Source of the DNA: JBLNCE01 sp050260415
GTDB taxonomy: Bacteria; Bacillota; UBA4882; JAAYXC01
Direction: 5' to 3'
Assembly: GCA_050260415.1 (NCBI GenBank)
Contig: JBLNCE010000149.1
Coordinates: 1-51,227 of the forward strand
DNA length: 51,227 nt
Position 1 is the stretch's first letter; each line of letters starts with the position of its first letter. Position numbers and translations under genes: made by a program. Below are positions 23,017 through 31,702 of the stretch, piece after piece. The notes beneath the pieces were generated by a model. It did not search any database. It saw nothing but the letters and a program-made list of their open reading frames with translations, and had not been told where the DNA came from.

Positions 23017-25104
23017 TTGCCGTCAGACCGACAGTTTCCATTGACCAATACCAGAAATATCGGTATCATGGCGCATATTGACGCCGGCAAGACCACGACC
23101 ACCGAGAGGATCCTCTTCTATACCGGGAAAGTCCACCGGATGGGTGAAGTCCACGAAGGTTCGGCGACCATGGACTGGATGGTGCAGGAGCAGGAGCGGG
23201 GCATCACCATTACTTCCGCCGCCACTACCTGCGAATGGCGCGGCCATCAGATAAATATTATCGACACGCCCGGGCACGTGGACTTTACTGTTGAGGTCGA
23301 ACGGGCGCTTCGGATCCTTGACGGCGCGATCGCGGTCTTTTGCGCGGTGGGCGGCGTGGAGCCTCAATCCGAGGCTGTTTGGCGCCAGGCGGATAAATAC
23401 GGCGTTCCGCGCGTGGCGTTTGTCAACAAGATGGACCGGGTCGGGGCCGACTTTTTCCGTGCCATACGGATGATGCGTGAACGGCTCGGGACCAACCCGA
23501 TCGCCCTCCAGTTGCCGATCGGCACGGAGGAGGATTTTCGCGGCTTCGTGGACCTGGTCGAAGAGAGAGCTTACTTGTACCTTGACAATCTCGGCACCCA
23601 GCTTGAGCGGGCGCCGATCCCGCCGGAACTCCATGAAGAGGTCGAGCACTATCGCGAATTGATGCTCGAAGCCGCGGTGGAGCAGGATGAGCATCTCGTG
23701 GAGAAGTATCTGGAAGGGAAGACGCTGACCCCAGACGAGATTCGGGCGGCTTTGCGGCGCGGTACGGTGGCCGCGCGCATTACGCCTGTTCTCTGCGGAT
23801 CCGCCTTTAGGAACAAGGGTATCCAGCCCCTGCTCGACGCCGTCGTCGACTACCTGCCGTCACCCGGCGATCTGCCTCCGGTCTCAGGGATCGATCCGGA
23901 CAAGGGCATGGCGCGCGAACGGCATGCCGCGGATAACGAGCCTTTCTCGGCGCTGGCTTTCAAGGTCGCAACCGATCCCTACGTGGGCAAGCTGGTGTTC
24001 TTCAGGGTCTACTCCGGCGAGTTGAAGACCGGCTCCTATATCTACAACTCCACGAAGGGCAAGCGCGAACGAATCGGAAGGATTCTGCGCATGCACGCCA
24101 ACAATCGCGAGGACCTGGAGGTGATTCGCGCCGGGGATATCGCCGCCGCCGTCGGCCTGCGCGACACACACACCGGTGATACGCTCTGTGATGAAAAACA
24201 CCCCATCGTCCTCGAGGCGATGGAATTTCCGGAGCCGGTGATCTGGATCGCGATTGAACCCAAGACCAAGGCCGATCAGGATAAATTGGGAAGCTCCTTG
24301 GCGAAATTGGCTGAGGAAGACCCGACCTTTAGAGTCAAGACTGATCCAGAGACCGGACAGACGATCATCTCCGGCATGGGCGAACTGCATCTCGAGATCA
24401 TCGTCGACCGGTTGTTGCGTGAGTTCAAGGTCGAGGCCAATATCGGGCGGCCGCAAGTGGCTTACCGGGAAACGATCCGTCGTCCCGCCCGCGCGCAAGG
24501 TAAGTTCGTCAGGCAGACCGGCGGGCGCGGCCAGTATGGTGATGTCTGGCTGGAAGTGGAACCCCTCCCTCCAGGCGGCGGGTTTATCTTTGAGAACAAG
24601 ATCATTGGCGGCGTGGTTCCGCGCGAGTACATCCCCGCGGTCGAAGCGGGCGTCAAAGAGGCCGGACAGAACGGACCCTTGGCCGGGTTCCCGGTGGTGG
24701 ACATCCTTGTCAGGTTGGTCGACGGCTCCTATCACGAGGTCGATTCTTCGGAGATGGCCTTCAAGGTGGCCGGCAGTCTCGGTTTCCGTGAAGCGGTCAA
24801 GGATGGCGACCCGGTGCTGTTGGAACCGATCATGAGACTCGAGATCGTGACGCCCGAGGATTATCTGGGAGATATCCTCGGCGATCTGAACGGTCGTCGC
24901 GGCAGGATCGAGGGTATGGAAGCACGGGCTGGAGCCCAGGTGATCCGCGGGATGGTCCCATTGGCCGAGATGTTCGGATACGCGACCAGAATCCGTTCGC
25001 TTTCCCAGGGACGCGCGAACTACGACATGCATTTCGGCCAGTATGAGGAAGTGCCGCAATCCCTGGCCGAGGGAGTGGTTCTGCGCGGAGGCCGAGGTTC
25101 ATAA
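23017..25104 (+). CDS. fusA: elongation factor G
   Basis: A 695-aa EF-G. The GTPase domain has the P-loop 'AHIDAGKTTTTERIL', switch I 'ERGITITSAATT', 'DTPGHVDFT' and 'NKMDR'. Domains II-V follow, with 'GMGELHLEIIVDRLLREFKV' in III and a domain IV start at 'VAYRETIRR', ending in 'LSQGRANYDMHFGQYEEVP'. It translocates tRNA and mRNA. TTG 23017 follows GAAGGGAAG. 89 nt lead to tuf. Confidence 0.98.
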   Translation: MPSDRQFPLTNTRNIGIMAHIDAGKTTTTERILFYTGKVHRMGEVHEGSATMDWMVQEQERGITITSAATTCEWRGHQINIIDTPGHVDFTVEVERALRILDGAIAVFCAVGGVEPQSEAVWRQADKYGVPRVAFVNKMDRVGADFFRAIRMMRERLGTNPIALQLPIGTEEDFRGFVDLVEERAYLYLDNLGTQLERAPIPPELHEEVEHYRELMLEAAVEQDEHLVEKYLEGKTLTPDEIRAALRRGTVAARITPVLCGSAFRNKGIQPLLDAVVDYLPSPGDLPPVSGIDPDKGMARERHAADNEPFSALAFKVATDPYVGKLVFFRVYSGELKTGSYIYNSTKGKRERIGRILRMHANNREDLEVIRAGDIAAAVGLRDTHTGDTLCDEKHPIVLEAMEFPEPVIWIAIEPKTKADQDKLGSSLAKLAEEDPTFRVKTDPETGQTIISGMGELHLEIIVDRLLREFKVEANIGRPQVAYRETIRRPARAQGKFVRQTGGRGQYGDVWLEVEPLPPGGGFIFENKIIGGVVPREYIPAVEAGVKEAGQNGPLAGFPVVDILVRLVDGSYHEVDSSEMAFKVAGSLGFREAVKDGDPVLLEPIMRLEIVTPEDYLGDILGDLNGRRGRIEGMEARAGAQVIRGMVPLAEMFGYATRIRSLSQGRANYDMHFGQYEEVPQSLAEGVVLRGGRGS

Positions 25105-25193
25105 AGCGGGACGCGGAGGCGGAAGCCTTCGCGGGACTAACTTGAATATAGATTGGGAACCGAAGCACCCAACCAGTCAGAGGAGGAAGAAGA

Positions 25194-26405
25194 ATGGCCA
25201 AGCAAAAGTATGAGCGGACGAAGCCGCACGTGAATGTCGGGACAATTGGGCACGTCGACCACGGTAAGACCACATTGACCGCGGCCATTACCAAGGTGCA
25301 AGCAGCCAAGGGGCTGGCCAAGTTCGTCAGCTACGATGAAGTGGCCAAGGCCTCCGAGTCGCAGGGACGCCGCGACCCGACCAAGATCCTCACCATCGCC
25401 ACCTCGCACGTGGAATACGAATCCGACCAGCGTCACTACGCGCACGTTGACTGCCCGGGACACGCGGATTACGTCAAGAACATGATCACCGGCGCGGCGC
25501 AGATGGACGGGGCGATCCTGGTCGTATCCGCCGAGGACGGCCCCATGCCGCAGACCCGCGAGCATATCCTCCTGGCCAGCCAGGTGAACGTGCAGTATAT
25601 CGTGGTCTTCCTTAACAAGTGCGACAAAGTCGACGATCCCGAGCTGCTCTCCCTGGTGGAGCTCGAGGTACGGGACCTGCTCTCCAAGTACAAATTTGAC
25701 GGCGAGAACACGCCGATCATCCGCGGTTCCGCTTTGAACGCCATGCAGGCCACCAGTCCCGACGCGCCCGAGGCCAAATGCATCCAGGAACTGCTCGAAG
25801 CCTGCGACTCATGGATCCCCCTGCCGGTGCGCGATATCGACAAGCCGTTCCTCATGTCCGTCGAGGACGTCTTCACCATTACCGGCCGGGGCACCGTGGC
25901 CACGGGCCGCGTGGACCGGGGCGTGGTCAAAGTGGGCGACGAGGTTCAGATCGTGGGTCTGACGGAACAGCCGCGCAAGACCGTGGTGACTGGGGTCGAG
26001 ATGTTCCGCAAACTCCTCGACCAGGCACAGGCCGGCGACAACATCGGCGTGTTGCTGCGGGGCGTGGAGCGCAAGGAGATCGAGCGCGGCCAGGTGCTTG
26101 CCAAGCCGGGCTCCATCACGCCGCACACCAAGTTCGAAGCCAGTGTCTACGTCCTGACGAAGGAAGAGGGTGGCCGGCATAGCCCGTTCTTCAACGGATA
26201 CAGGCCGCAGTTCTACTTCCGGACAACGGACGTGACCGGCGTAATCAAGTTGCCGGAAGGCAGCGAGATGGTTATGCCTGGCGATAACGTGCGCCTCACG
26301 ATCGAGCTTATCACGCCGATCGCCATGGAGGAAGGCCTTCGTTTCGCCATCCGTGAGGGCGGCCGCACGGTCGGTGCTGGTGTGGTCACGAAGATCCTCG
26401 AATAA
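25194..26405 (+). CDS. tuf: elongation factor Tu with variant switch I
   Basis: A 403-aa EF-Tu. P-loop 'GHVDHGKT' (19-26), 'DCPGHADYVKNMITGAAQMD' and 'NKCDKVDD' are canonical. Switch I is not. Where most bacteria have 'KARGITINTAHVEY' this has 'GRRDPTKILTIATSHVEY' (58-75), about five residues longer. The Mg-coordinating Thr seems to be kept as T67. Domains II and III look normal, ending 'GAGVVTKILE'. ATG 25194 follows AGAGGAGGAAG. It is the only tuf in the window. Planctomycete-type EF-Tu proteins have a comparable change from memory, so it is not unknown but is unusual for Clostridia. Confidence 0.98.
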   Translation: MAKQKYERTKPHVNVGTIGHVDHGKTTLTAAITKVQAAKGLAKFVSYDEVAKASESQGRRDPTKILTIATSHVEYESDQRHYAHVDCPGHADYVKNMITGAAQMDGAILVVSAEDGPMPQTREHILLASQVNVQYIVVFLNKCDKVDDPELLSLVELEVRDLLSKYKFDGENTPIIRGSALNAMQATSPDAPEAKCIQELLEACDSWIPLPVRDIDKPFLMSVEDVFTITGRGTVATGRVDRGVVKVGDEVQIVGLTEQPRKTVVTGVEMFRKLLDQAQAGDNIGVLLRGVERKEIERGQVLAKPGSITPHTKFEASVYVLTKEEGGRHSPFFNGYRPQFYFRTTDVTGVIKLPEGSEMVMPGDNVRLTIELITPIAMEEGLRFAIREGGRTVGAGVVTKILE

Positions 26406-26417
26406 GTAGCAATGTAA

Positions 26418-26437
26418 GGACGTTGTGCGCAACGTCC
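26418..26437 (+). promoter_or_regulatory. hairpin between tuf and rpsJ
   Basis: GGACGTTG (26418-26425) pairs perfectly with CAACGTCC (26430-26437) across TGCG. It is followed by CTTCGG and then the rpsJ ribosome site. There is no T-run, so it may be a processing site or a regulatory stem for the S10 operon. Confidence 0.55.
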
Positions 26438-26456
26438 CTTCGGAGGAGGGGCTCTC

Positions 26457-26765
26457 ATGGCCAACCAGAAAATCCGGATCCGGCTCAAGGCGTTCGATCA
26501 TAGACTGCTCGACCAGTCGGCGGAGAAGATCGTTGAGACGGCAAAGCGTACGGGGGCTTTGGTATCCGGGCCGATCCCGCTGCCAACGGAACGGAATATC
26601 TATACCGTGCTCCGCGCCCCGCACGTGGAGAAGGACTGCCGGGAGCAGTTTGAGATGCGGACGCACAAACGCCTGATCGACATCCTGGAGCCGAGCCCGA
26701 AGACCGTGGACGCGCTCATGCGTCTGGATCTCCCGGCCGGGGTGGATATTGAGATTAAGCTCTAG
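26457..26765 (+). CDS. rpsJ: 30S ribosomal protein S10
   Basis: A 102-aa S10, usual length. Begins 'ANQKIRIRLKAFDHRLLDQS' and contains 'GPIPLPTERNIYTVLRAPHV'. It sits in the 30S head and also pairs with NusB in antitermination. ATG 26457 follows CGGAGGAGGGG. First gene of the S10 operon. Confidence 0.98.
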   Translation: MANQKIRIRLKAFDHRLLDQSAEKIVETAKRTGALVSGPIPLPTERNIYTVLRAPHVEKDCREQFEMRTHKRLIDILEPSPKTVDALMRLDLPAGVDIEIKL

Positions 26766-26774
26766 TATTAACGA

Positions 26775-26865
26775 GGTTAGAAGTTGGAGGTTAGAGGTTG
26801 GATAGGATGGCGGTTCCGGTTTGATCCTTTTCCAACCTCCGACTTCCAACCGCCAACTTCCATTA
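26775..26865. repeat. heptamer array 4 (inverted arms)
   Basis: GTTAGAA GTTGGAG GTTAGAG GTTGGAT (26775-26802), a 28-nt spacer, then TCCAACC TCCGACT TCCAACC GCCAACT TCCATTA (26831-26865). It fills the rpsJ-rplC gap. Confidence 0.9.
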
Positions 26866-26878
26866 AGGGGGTTTCCCA

Positions 26879-27523
26879 GTGGCTAAGGGTATACTCGGAC
26901 GGAAGATCGGCATGACCCAGATCTTTGGCGCCGACGGCCACGTGATCCCGGTAACCGTGGTGGAAGCCGGACCGTGCCAGGTAGTGCAGAAGAAAACCGC
27001 GGCCACGGACGGTTATGATGCCATTCAACTCGGCTTTGGCGTCAAGCGCGAACGGTTGGTGAACAAACCCTTGCGCGGGCACTATGCCAAGCACGGCCTT
27101 AAGCCCAACCGGTTCTTGCGGGAGATGCGCCTGGAAGAAGGCGACCCGGTCTATGAGGTCGGACAGGAAATCAAGGCGGATCTCTTCCAGGAAGGCGAGT
27201 ATGTCGACGTGATCGGCACGAGCAAAGGCAAGGGCTTCGCGGGCGTGATCAAACGGTGGAACTTCAACCGGGCGCCGATGGCGCACGGCTCGATGTACCA
27301 TCGGCGCACCGGATCGCTTTGCGCCACCGATCCCGCGCGGGTCTTCAAAAACCGCAAGTTTCCAGGACGTCTTGGCGCCGAGCGCGTAACCATTCAACGT
27401 CTGCAGATTGCCCGGGTGGATCCAGAGCGGAACCTGCTGCTCATCAAGGGAGCCCTGCCAGGCGCCAAGGGCGGCCTGCTGGTCATCAAGGAGACGGTGA
27501 AGCGGGTTAAGCGGGCGCAGTGA
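26879..27523 (+). CDS. rplC: 50S ribosomal protein L3
   Basis: A 214-aa L3 reaching toward the peptidyl-transferase centre. It begins 'AKGILGRKIGMTQIF' and contains 'GTSKGKGFAGVIKRWNF' and 'HGSMYHRRTGSLCATDPARV' (usual 'GS-G' region slightly changed), ending in 'LLVIKETVKRVKRAQ'. GTG 26879 follows AAGGGGG. Length is usual. Confidence 0.97.
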   Translation: MAKGILGRKIGMTQIFGADGHVIPVTVVEAGPCQVVQKKTAATDGYDAIQLGFGVKRERLVNKPLRGHYAKHGLKPNRFLREMRLEEGDPVYEVGQEIKADLFQEGEYVDVIGTSKGKGFAGVIKRWNFNRAPMAHGSMYHRRTGSLCATDPARVFKNRKFPGRLGAERVTIQRLQIARVDPERNLLLIKGALPGAKGGLLVIKETVKRVKRAQ

Positions 27524-27529
27524 GATGAC

Positions 27530-27606
27530 GAAGTCAGAAGGCAGAGGCCAGAGGCGAGAAAGTTAGTCAGTTTCAGCTTCCGGCGTCCTGCTTCTGGTTT
27601 TCATGG
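27530..27606. repeat. heptamer array 5 (inverted arms)
   Basis: GAAGTCA GAAGGCA GAGGCCA GAGGCGA GAAAGTT (27530-27564), then TTCAGCT TCCGGCG TCCTGCT TCTGGTT (27572-27599). The period is 7 bp as in the others but the sequence is different. It fills the rplC-rplD gap. Confidence 0.75.
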
Positions 27607-27623
27607 TACAAGGGGGTATTCCT

Positions 27624-28247
27624 ATGCCTAACGTTCCGGTCTACGATATCGAAGGCCGGCAGACCGGTGAGATAACGCTTTCGGATGCGGTCTTTGGCGT
27701 GTCGGTCAACCGGGCGCTTCTGCACGACGCCGTCACGCTTTACTTGGCCGCGCGCCGGCTTGGTACGGCAAAGGCCAAGACGCGCGGCGAAGTCCGGGGA
27801 GGCGGCCGCAAGCCTTGGCGTCAGAAGGGTACCGGTCAGGCCCGACAAGGCACCAGACGATCCCCGCTCTGGACGGGGGGCGGCATCATCTTTCCGCCGC
27901 AACCGAGGAAATACGGATTCCGCATGCCGCGCAAGGCGCGTCAACTGGCGCTCAGATCGGCACTCTCATCCAAAGTCGCCGGTGGAGAGCTCCTCGTCGT
28001 CGAGGGCCTGCGCTTTGACGAACCAAAGACCAGATCAATGGCGGGGATCCTGGCCAAATTGAACCTCAAGGACAAAACCCTGGTCGTCCTGGGGCAGCGC
28101 GACGAGAACGTTGTCAAATCGGCCCGCAATATCCCGGGCGTGACGACGCTGTTGCCTGAGGGATTGAACGTGTATGACATCCTGAATCATGACCGGCTCC
28201 TTTTGGCGCGGGATGCCGTGGGCAAGGTCGAGGAGGCGTTGGCCTGA
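27624..28247 (+). CDS. rplD: 50S ribosomal protein L4
   Basis: A 207-aa L4 with the exit-tunnel loop 'TRGEVRGGGRKPWRQKGTGQ' (about residues 54-73) and 'ARQGTRRSPLWTGGGIIFPP'. In some bacteria L4 represses its own operon. ATG 27624 follows AGGGGGT. An earlier in-frame ATG overlaps the heptamer array and is unlikely. The stop overlaps the rplW start by one base. Confidence 0.97.
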   Translation: MPNVPVYDIEGRQTGEITLSDAVFGVSVNRALLHDAVTLYLAARRLGTAKAKTRGEVRGGGRKPWRQKGTGQARQGTRRSPLWTGGGIIFPPQPRKYGFRMPRKARQLALRSALSSKVAGGELLVVEGLRFDEPKTRSMAGILAKLNLKDKTLVVLGQRDENVVKSARNIPGVTTLLPEGLNVYDILNHDRLLLARDAVGKVEEALA

Positions 28248-28531
28248 TGGATGTACGAGCTGTTGTCAGGCGGCCGATCGTAACCGAGAAAACCACGAAA
28301 CTGATGGAAGAGAACAAATACTGCTTCGTGGTGGATTTGCGGGCAAACAAGCACCAGATCAAGCGGGCCGTTGAGGACATCTTCAAAGTGAAGGTGACGT
28401 CGGTCAATACCCTGCGGGTCATGGGCAAGTGGAAACGGATGGGCCGCAATGAGGGCAAGCGCCCGGACTGGAAGAAGGCCATCGTAACCCTGGCGCCGGG
28501 AAGCCGGATTCAGTTCTTCGAGGGCGTTTAG
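28247..28531 (+). CDS. rplW: 50S ribosomal protein L23
   Basis: A 94-aa L23 at the tunnel exit, docking site for trigger factor and SRP. Contains 'VRRPIVTEKTTKLMEENKYC', 'VDLRANKHQIKRAVEDIFKV' and 'GRNEGKRPDWKKAIVTL'. ATG 28247 overlaps the rplD stop (TGATG), so the genes are coupled. Confidence 0.97.
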   Translation: MDVRAVVRRPIVTEKTTKLMEENKYCFVVDLRANKHQIKRAVEDIFKVKVTSVNTLRVMGKWKRMGRNEGKRPDWKKAIVTLAPGSRIQFFEGV

Positions 28532-28539
28532 CCAATTCA

Positions 28540-28641
28540 GTTCTTAGTTTTGGGTTTTGGGTTTTAAGTTGATGCCTTGATGCGTAAGCGATTGCCTTAG
28601 GTGCTCAACCAAGCCCGCAAAACTCAAAACTTAACACCCTA
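28540..28641. repeat. heptamer array 6 (inverted arms)
   Basis: GTTCTTA GTTTTGG GTTTTGG GTTTTAA GTTGATG (28540-28574), a long spacer of about 43 nt, then CAAAACT CAAAACT TAACACC CTA (28618-28641). It fills the rplW-rplB gap. Confidence 0.8.
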
Positions 28642-28662
28642 GCCAGAGTGGGGGTAAGCGAT

Positions 28663-29484
28663 TTGGCCATCAAGAAATACAAACCGACCTCGCCGGGCAG
28701 ACGGTTTATGACCGGCGCCGCCTATGACGAGATCACCAAGGACCGCCCGGAAAAGAGTCTGCTGGAGCGGAATCCTTCCCACGCGGGACGCAACGCCATG
28801 GGGCGCGTGACGGTCAGGCACAGGGGCGGCGGGCATAAGCAGATGTACCGCGTGATCGATTTCAAGCGGGATAAGATCGGCATTCCGGCCAAAGTCGCGG
28901 CCATCGAGTACGATCCCAACCGGACGGCGCGGATTGCGCTCCTTCATTACGCCGATGGAGAGAAGCGGTACATCCTGGCTCCCCTGGGTATCAGCGTGGG
29001 CGATATGCTCGTCGCCGGACCGGACGCCGACATCAAGCCCGGCAATGCGTTACCCTTGTCGGGGATCCCGCTCGGCACGGTCATCCACAACGTGGAACTG
29101 ATCGCCAAGGGCGGCGGACAGCTGGCGCGCACCGCTGGCGCCGGCGCGCAACTGATCGCCAAGGAGGGTGACTTCGCTCAGCTTAGAATGCCTTCCGGCG
29201 AAGTCCGCAAAGTGCGGCTGGATTGTATGGCCACCATTGGCCAGGTCGGAAACGTCGAACACGAGAACGTCAGGGTTGGTAAGGCGGGACGTTCGCGCTG
29301 GCTGGGTCGCCGGCCGGCCAATCGGGGCGTCGTCATGAACCCGGTCGATCATCCTCATGGCGGCGGCGAAGGGCGTTCCCCCATCGGGCGGGCACCGGTT
29401 ACGCCTTGGGGCAAACCAGCCCTGGGCCATCGGACCAGAAAACGGAAACCATCCGACCGGTTGATCGTCAAACGGCGCGGCTAG
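28663..29484 (+). CDS. rplB: 50S ribosomal protein L2
   Basis: A 273-aa L2, needed for subunit joining and peptidyl transfer. Starts 'AIKKYKPTSPGRRFMT' and has 'GRVTVRHRGGGHKQMYRVID', 'PLGISVGDMLVAGPDADIKP' and the conserved 'NPVDHPHGGGEGRSPIG' with the key His. TTG 28663 gives the usual N-terminus; the GTG at 28648 is inside the ribosome site GTGGGGGTA and is rejected. Confidence 0.97.
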   Translation: MAIKKYKPTSPGRRFMTGAAYDEITKDRPEKSLLERNPSHAGRNAMGRVTVRHRGGGHKQMYRVIDFKRDKIGIPAKVAAIEYDPNRTARIALLHYADGEKRYILAPLGISVGDMLVAGPDADIKPGNALPLSGIPLGTVIHNVELIAKGGGQLARTAGAGAQLIAKEGDFAQLRMPSGEVRKVRLDCMATIGQVGNVEHENVRVGKAGRSRWLGRRPANRGVVMNPVDHPHGGGEGRSPIGRAPVTPWGKPALGHRTRKRKPSDRLIVKRRG

Positions 29485-29502
29485 TCCGGAAGCTGGTGGC
29501 AT

Positions 29503-29544
29503 GAGGCAAGAGGTAAGACTAAGGTCCAGTTTCTTTGTCTCCTG
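29503..29544. repeat. heptamer array 7 (weak)
   Basis: GAGGCAA GAGGTAA GACTAAG (29503-29523), a 7-nt gap, then TTCTTTG TCTCCTG (29531-29544), partly the reverse complement. It lies in the rplB-rpsS gap. It is the weakest member of the set. Confidence 0.45.
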
Positions 29545-29623
29545 CAGAAATGCAGTATCTCACCCCCGGCTTGGCGCTTCGCCCTCCGCAGTGTGAAAGC
29601 GCCCGGCCGAAGGAGGAAGCACG

Positions 29624-29908
29624 ATGTCGCGTTCGATGAAGAAGGGGCCGTTCGTAGAGCCCAGACTCCTTCAGAAGATTAAAGAGATGAACGAGAAGGG
29701 CGAGAAGCGGGTGATCAAGACCTGGTCTCGCAGTTCGACCGTGTACCCGGAGATGGTCGGGCACACCCTTGCCATTCACGATGGCCGAAAGCATGTGCCG
29801 ATCTATCTAACCGAGGATATGGTGGGCCATAAACTCGGCGAGTTTGCCCCCACCCGGACGTTTCGCGGCCATGGGGCGCACACCGAGCGCAGTGTAGCAT
29901 TGAAATAG
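29624..29908 (+). CDS. rpsS: 30S ribosomal protein S19
   Basis: A 94-aa S19 in the 30S head near the A site. Contains 'SRSMKKGPFVEPRLLQKI', 'TWSRSSTVYPEMVGHT' and 'DMVGHKLGEFAPTRTFRGH'. ATG 29624 follows GAAGGAGGAAGC. Usual length. Confidence 0.98.
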   Translation: MSRSMKKGPFVEPRLLQKIKEMNEKGEKRVIKTWSRSSTVYPEMVGHTLAIHDGRKHVPIYLTEDMVGHKLGEFAPTRTFRGHGAHTERSVALK

Positions 29909-29950
29909 GCTTTTTGAGTTGGGGCGGCGGCCCGCGGGGAGGTTCTGGGT

Positions 29951-30289
29951 ATGGAGACACGGGCGGTAGCGCGTTTCGTGCGGATCGCGCCGCGTAAGGC
30001 ACGGCAAGTCATCAATCTGATTCGGGGCAAGAGGGTCAATGAGGCCCTGAAGATCCTTGAGTTCACGCCGCGGTTCGCGGCGGAGGTCATCACCAAGGTC
30101 GTCAAGTCAGCGGTGGCCAATGCCGAGAACAACCATAGTTCAAACCGCGACTCCCTGGTGGTGGCGGAGGCTTTCGTGGATCAAGGCCCGACCATGAAGC
30201 GCATGCATCAACGCGCCCAAGGCCGGATGGCGCTCATCCACAAGCGCACCAGCCACATCACGGTTGTCCTCAGGGAGAAGGAGGAGTAA
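29951..30289 (+). CDS. rplV: 50S ribosomal protein L22
   Basis: A 112-aa L22 whose long hairpin lines the exit tunnel. Contains 'RFVRIAPRKARQVINLIRGK' and the loop region 'GPTMKRMHQRAQGRMALIHK' followed by 'RTSHITVVL'. ATG 29951 follows GGGGAGG. Only 3 nt separate it from rpsC. Confidence 0.97.
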   Translation: METRAVARFVRIAPRKARQVINLIRGKRVNEALKILEFTPRFAAEVITKVVKSAVANAENNHSSNRDSLVVAEAFVDQGPTMKRMHQRAQGRMALIHKRTSHITVVLREKEE

Positions 30290-30292
30290 GGC

Positions 30293-30955
30293 GTGGGTCA
30301 GAAGGTCAATCCTTTGGGATTACGGCTCGGAGTCATCAAGGACTGGGACGCCCGGTGGTTTTCGCAACGTGATTATGCTTCCTTGCTGCATGAAGACCTC
30401 AAGATCCGCCAGGCGTTGAAGAAGAGGCTTTTTGCCTCTGGTGTGGCCAAGGTCGAGATCGAACGGGCCGCCAATCGCATCAAGGTGACCATCCACACGG
30501 CACGGCCCGGTATGGTCATCGGACGCGGCGGTACCGAGGTGGAGAACATCCGCAAGGATCTCGAGAATCGGACCGGCAAGCAGGTGCAGCTGAATATCGC
30601 GGAGGTCAAGAGCCCCGAGCTCAACGCCCAGTTGGTGGCGGAGAACATTGCGTTTCAGCTGGAGCGGAGAGTATCCTTTCGCCGGGCCATGAAACAGGCT
30701 CTCACCCGGACCATGCGCCTGGGCGCACAAGGGGTCAAGGTGGCTTGCAGCGGTCGGTTGGCCGGTGCGGAGATTGCCCGGCGTGAGAGCTACAGCGAAG
30801 GCAAGGTGCCCTTGCATACGCTACGGGCGGATATCGACTTCGGCCGCGCCGAGGCCAAGACGACCTACGGCAAGATCGGCGTAAAGGTTTGGATCTACAG
30901 GGGCGAGATCCTGCCGCAGCGGAAGACGCCGGCTAAGGTCGGGGGAGGCGCTTGA
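30293..30955 (+). CDS. rpsC: 30S ribosomal protein S3
   Basis: A 220-aa S3 at the mRNA entry tunnel. Begins 'GQKVNPLGLRLGVIKDWDAR', has the KH domain motif 'GMVIGRGGTEVENIRKDL' and the C-terminal 'GRLAGAEIARRESYSEGKVP' plus 'YGKIGVKVWIYRGEILP'. GTG 30293 follows GGAGAAGGAGGA. Confidence 0.98.
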   Translation: MGQKVNPLGLRLGVIKDWDARWFSQRDYASLLHEDLKIRQALKKRLFASGVAKVEIERAANRIKVTIHTARPGMVIGRGGTEVENIRKDLENRTGKQVQLNIAEVKSPELNAQLVAENIAFQLERRVSFRRAMKQALTRTMRLGAQGVKVACSGRLAGAEIARRESYSEGKVPLHTLRADIDFGRAEAKTTYGKIGVKVWIYRGEILPQRKTPAKVGGGA

Positions 30956-30956
30956 G

Positions 30957-31385
30957 ATGCTCGTACCAAAGAGAGTAAAACACCGTAAAGTCATGCGCGG
31001 ACGGATGAGCGGGAAGGCCATCCGCGGGTCCCAGCTTGATCTGGGTGATTATGGTTTACAGGCGATGGAGCCAGGCTGGGTTACGAACGTGCAGATCGAG
31101 GCGGCCCGTATCGCCCTGACCAGGCACATTAAGCGCGGCGGCAGGGTATGGATCAAGATCTTTCCCGACAAGTCCGTAACGGCCAAACCCGCCGAGACCC
31201 GTATGGGGAGCGGCAAGGGCGCGCCTGAGCATTGGGTCGCGGTGGTCAAACCCGGCCGGGTGATGTTTGAGATTACCGGCATCGACGAGACGGTGGCGCG
31301 TGAGGCCATGCGCTTGGCCGCACACAAGCTCCCGATCAAGACCAAGTTCGTCAAGCGCGAGGAAGCGGGTGGTGATGCGCAGTGA
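30957..31385 (+). CDS. rplP: 50S ribosomal protein L16
   Basis: A 142-aa L16 near the A-site tRNA elbow. Contains 'LVPKRVKHRKVMRGRMSGKA', 'GRVWIKIFPDKSVTAKPAET' and 'RMGSGKGAPEHWVAVVKPGR', where the Arg hydroxylated in some bacteria lies. It overlaps rpmC by 4 nt (GTGA type). Confidence 0.98.
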   Translation: MLVPKRVKHRKVMRGRMSGKAIRGSQLDLGDYGLQAMEPGWVTNVQIEAARIALTRHIKRGGRVWIKIFPDKSVTAKPAETRMGSGKGAPEHWVAVVKPGRVMFEITGIDETVAREAMRLAAHKLPIKTKFVKREEAGGDAQ

Positions 31386-31585
31386 AGGCCAAAGAGGTTC
31401 ATGATTTGACCAGTGAGGAGCTTGAAAAAAAGCTCAGTGACCTCAAGGAAGAACTGTTCAATCTGCGGTTTCAGCTCGCCACCGGACAGCTGGACAATCC
31501 CATGCGCGTTCAGGACGTGCGTAAGTCGATTGCCCGGGTGAAGACGGTCCAGCGCGAGCGGGAACTGCGCCTGAATCAGGCGTGA
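31382..31585 (+). CDS. rpmC: 50S ribosomal protein L29
   Basis: A 67-aa two-helix L29 at the tunnel exit. Contains 'KEVHDLTSEELEKKLSDLKE' and 'LFNLRFQLATGQLDNPMRV'. GTG 31382 overlaps the rplP stop. The 117-nt gap after it has a CAGCGCC/GGCGCTG stem (31608-31614 with 31636-31642) and no T-run. Confidence 0.96.
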   Translation: MKAKEVHDLTSEELEKKLSDLKEELFNLRFQLATGQLDNPMRVQDVRKSIARVKTVQRERELRLNQA

Positions 31586-31702
31586 TCGAAGCGAACTGAG
31601 GAGCGTTCAGCGCCTTGGTTCCGGGTTTGCCGGGCGGCGCTGGCGGATAACGAGGAAATTTCTGACTGGGCGTAGCCCGGTGATTCTCGAGGAGGGACTG
31701 GC

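Noticed and set aside
28648..28662. GTG start for rplB at 28648
   Set aside because: It lies within the ribosome site GTGGGGGTA. TTG 28663 gives the conserved N-terminus.
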